Of a DNA stretch of 64,000 nucleotides, positions 63,564-64,000 are shown piece after piece. The notes under the pieces were generated by a model. The model was not told where the DNA came from and did not search any database. It saw nothing but the letters and a program-made list of their open reading frames with translations. The translations under genes and the position numbers were made by a program. How positions within the stretch are numbered: position 1 is the stretch's first letter; each line of letters opens with the position of its first letter. Source of the DNA: Streptomyces sp. V1I1 (lineage in GTDB: Bacteria; Actinomycetota; Actinomycetes; Streptomycetales; Streptomycetaceae). The stretch covers positions 3,032,501-3,096,500 of the forward strand of contig NZ_JAUSZH010000001.1 in assembly GCF_030817355.1 (NCBI RefSeq), in the 5' to 3' direction.

Positions 63564-64000
63564 ATGTCGCTCTACGCCGCGTACGCCGGCAACCTCGACG
63601 CGCGGCTGATGTCCCGCCGCGCCCCGCACTCCCCGCTGCGCGGCACCGGCTGGCTCAACGGCTGGCGGCTGACCTTCGGCGGCGAGCAGATGGGCTGGGA
63701 GGGGGCGCTGGCCACGATCGTGGAGGCGCCGCGCTCGCAGGTCTTCGTCGCGCTGTACGACATCGCCCCGATGGACGAGGACTCGATGGACCGCTGGGAG
63801 GGCGTCGGCCTGGACATCTACCGGCGGATGCGGGTGCGGGTGGACACGCTGGACGGCGAGGAGCCGGCCTGGGTGTATGTGCTGAACGGGTACGAGGGCG
63901 GGCTGCCGTCGGCGCGGTATCTGGGGGAGCTTGCGGATGCGGCGGACTCGGCGGGGGCGCCGCACGACTATGTGATGGAGCTGCGGAAGCGGCCCTGCTA
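63564..64000 (+). CDS. gamma-glutamylcyclotransferase-like (AIG2/BtrG fold) protein
   Basis: 145 residues are visible and the final two bases (TA) begin what is presumably the stop codon, so the gene is essentially complete. SLYAAYAGNLD at the start is the YGSN-type substrate-binding loop (here Y-A-G-N), and MDEDSMDRWEGVGLDIYRRM contains the catalytic-glutamate region of the family. It probably removes a gamma-glutamyl group or is a relative with altered specificity. Start ATG at 63564, likely leaderless. Confidence 0.85.
   Translation, partial: MSLYAAYAGNLDARLMSRRAPHSPLRGTGWLNGWRLTFGGEQMGWEGALATIVEAPRSQVFVALYDIAPMDEDSMDRWEGVGLDIYRRMRVRVDTLDGEEPAWVYVLNGYEGGLPSARYLGELADAADSAGAPHDYVMELRKRPC

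Overview
The window is high-GC actinobacterial DNA and almost certainly comes from a Streptomyces chromosome. The evidence is strong third-position GC bias, GTG starts, ATGA/GTGA start-stop overlaps, leaderless -10/start arrangements, mycothiol metabolism (mca), a PccB/PccE/AccA2 acyl-CoA carboxylase set, an LAxTG sortase substrate and rare TTA codons. From memory, the core gene order (mca, greA, drrAB-like, threonine dehydratase, cystathionine lyase/synthase, msrA ... L,D-transpeptidase, hutH, GGDEF protein, adenylate cyclase, birA, pccB, pccE, maf, accA2, lpdA-like) matches the core chromosome arm seen in S. coelicolor around SCO4919-SCO4967; this was not checked by search.

Layout. 1-15.4 kb is core: a truncated thioredoxin-domain protein, a membrane-linked NTPase/TPR protein, mca, a DUF4307 protein, greA, an exporter of the DrrAB type under a palindromic operator, threonine dehydratase, a MarR regulator with a sigma-like helix-turn-helix gene, a cystathionine enzyme and msrA. 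15.4-25.9 kb is a roughly 10.5 kb integrative element inserted in the 3' end of msrA. It carries a replacement msrA 3' end, a DUF3885 pseudogene, an IS630-type insertion, a repeat protein, a four-gene operon, and a large serine recombinase next to the right junction. The operon encodes a 62-aa peptide, an FxsB-type radical SAM/SPASM maturase, a helical protein of unknown function and a 998-aa NB-ARC/TPR protein. 25.9-28.5 kb is a scar: the displaced msrA tail, an IS110-family element with a candidate guide-RNA region, a beheaded YjbR gene and DUF6879 debris.

28.5-39.5 kb is an accessory metabolic block: an orphan nitrate-sensor-type histidine kinase, an ActP/YjcH-like symporter pair, a PucR/CdaR-type regulator, and a divergent, overlapping five-gene branched-chain amino acid/amide type ABC importer. 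39.6-40.3 kb is a decayed NTPase gene. From 40.4 kb to the end the DNA is core again: a membrane protein, a VOC protein, a zinc alcohol dehydrogenase with a divergent XRE regulator, a cell-wall L,D-transpeptidase lipoprotein, a small LADTG surface protein, histidine ammonia-lyase, a diguanylate cyclase, enoyl-CoA hydratase, adenylate cyclase, the biotin ligase/acyl-CoA carboxylase/Maf group, an MFS pump with its TetR repressor and twin operators, a DeoR regulator, an LpdA-like quinone reductase and a truncated cyclotransferase-like gene.

The most interesting unit is the radical-SAM peptide operon on the element. Its peptide has a near-C-terminal Phe-x-Ser motif as in FxsA-type cyclophane RiPPs, but with six residues after the Ser instead of two. 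Three of its four genes, and the integrase, each carry a TTA codon, which predicts bldA (developmental) control. The operon has a good vegetative-type promoter and is tightly overlapped with the NB-ARC/TPR gene.
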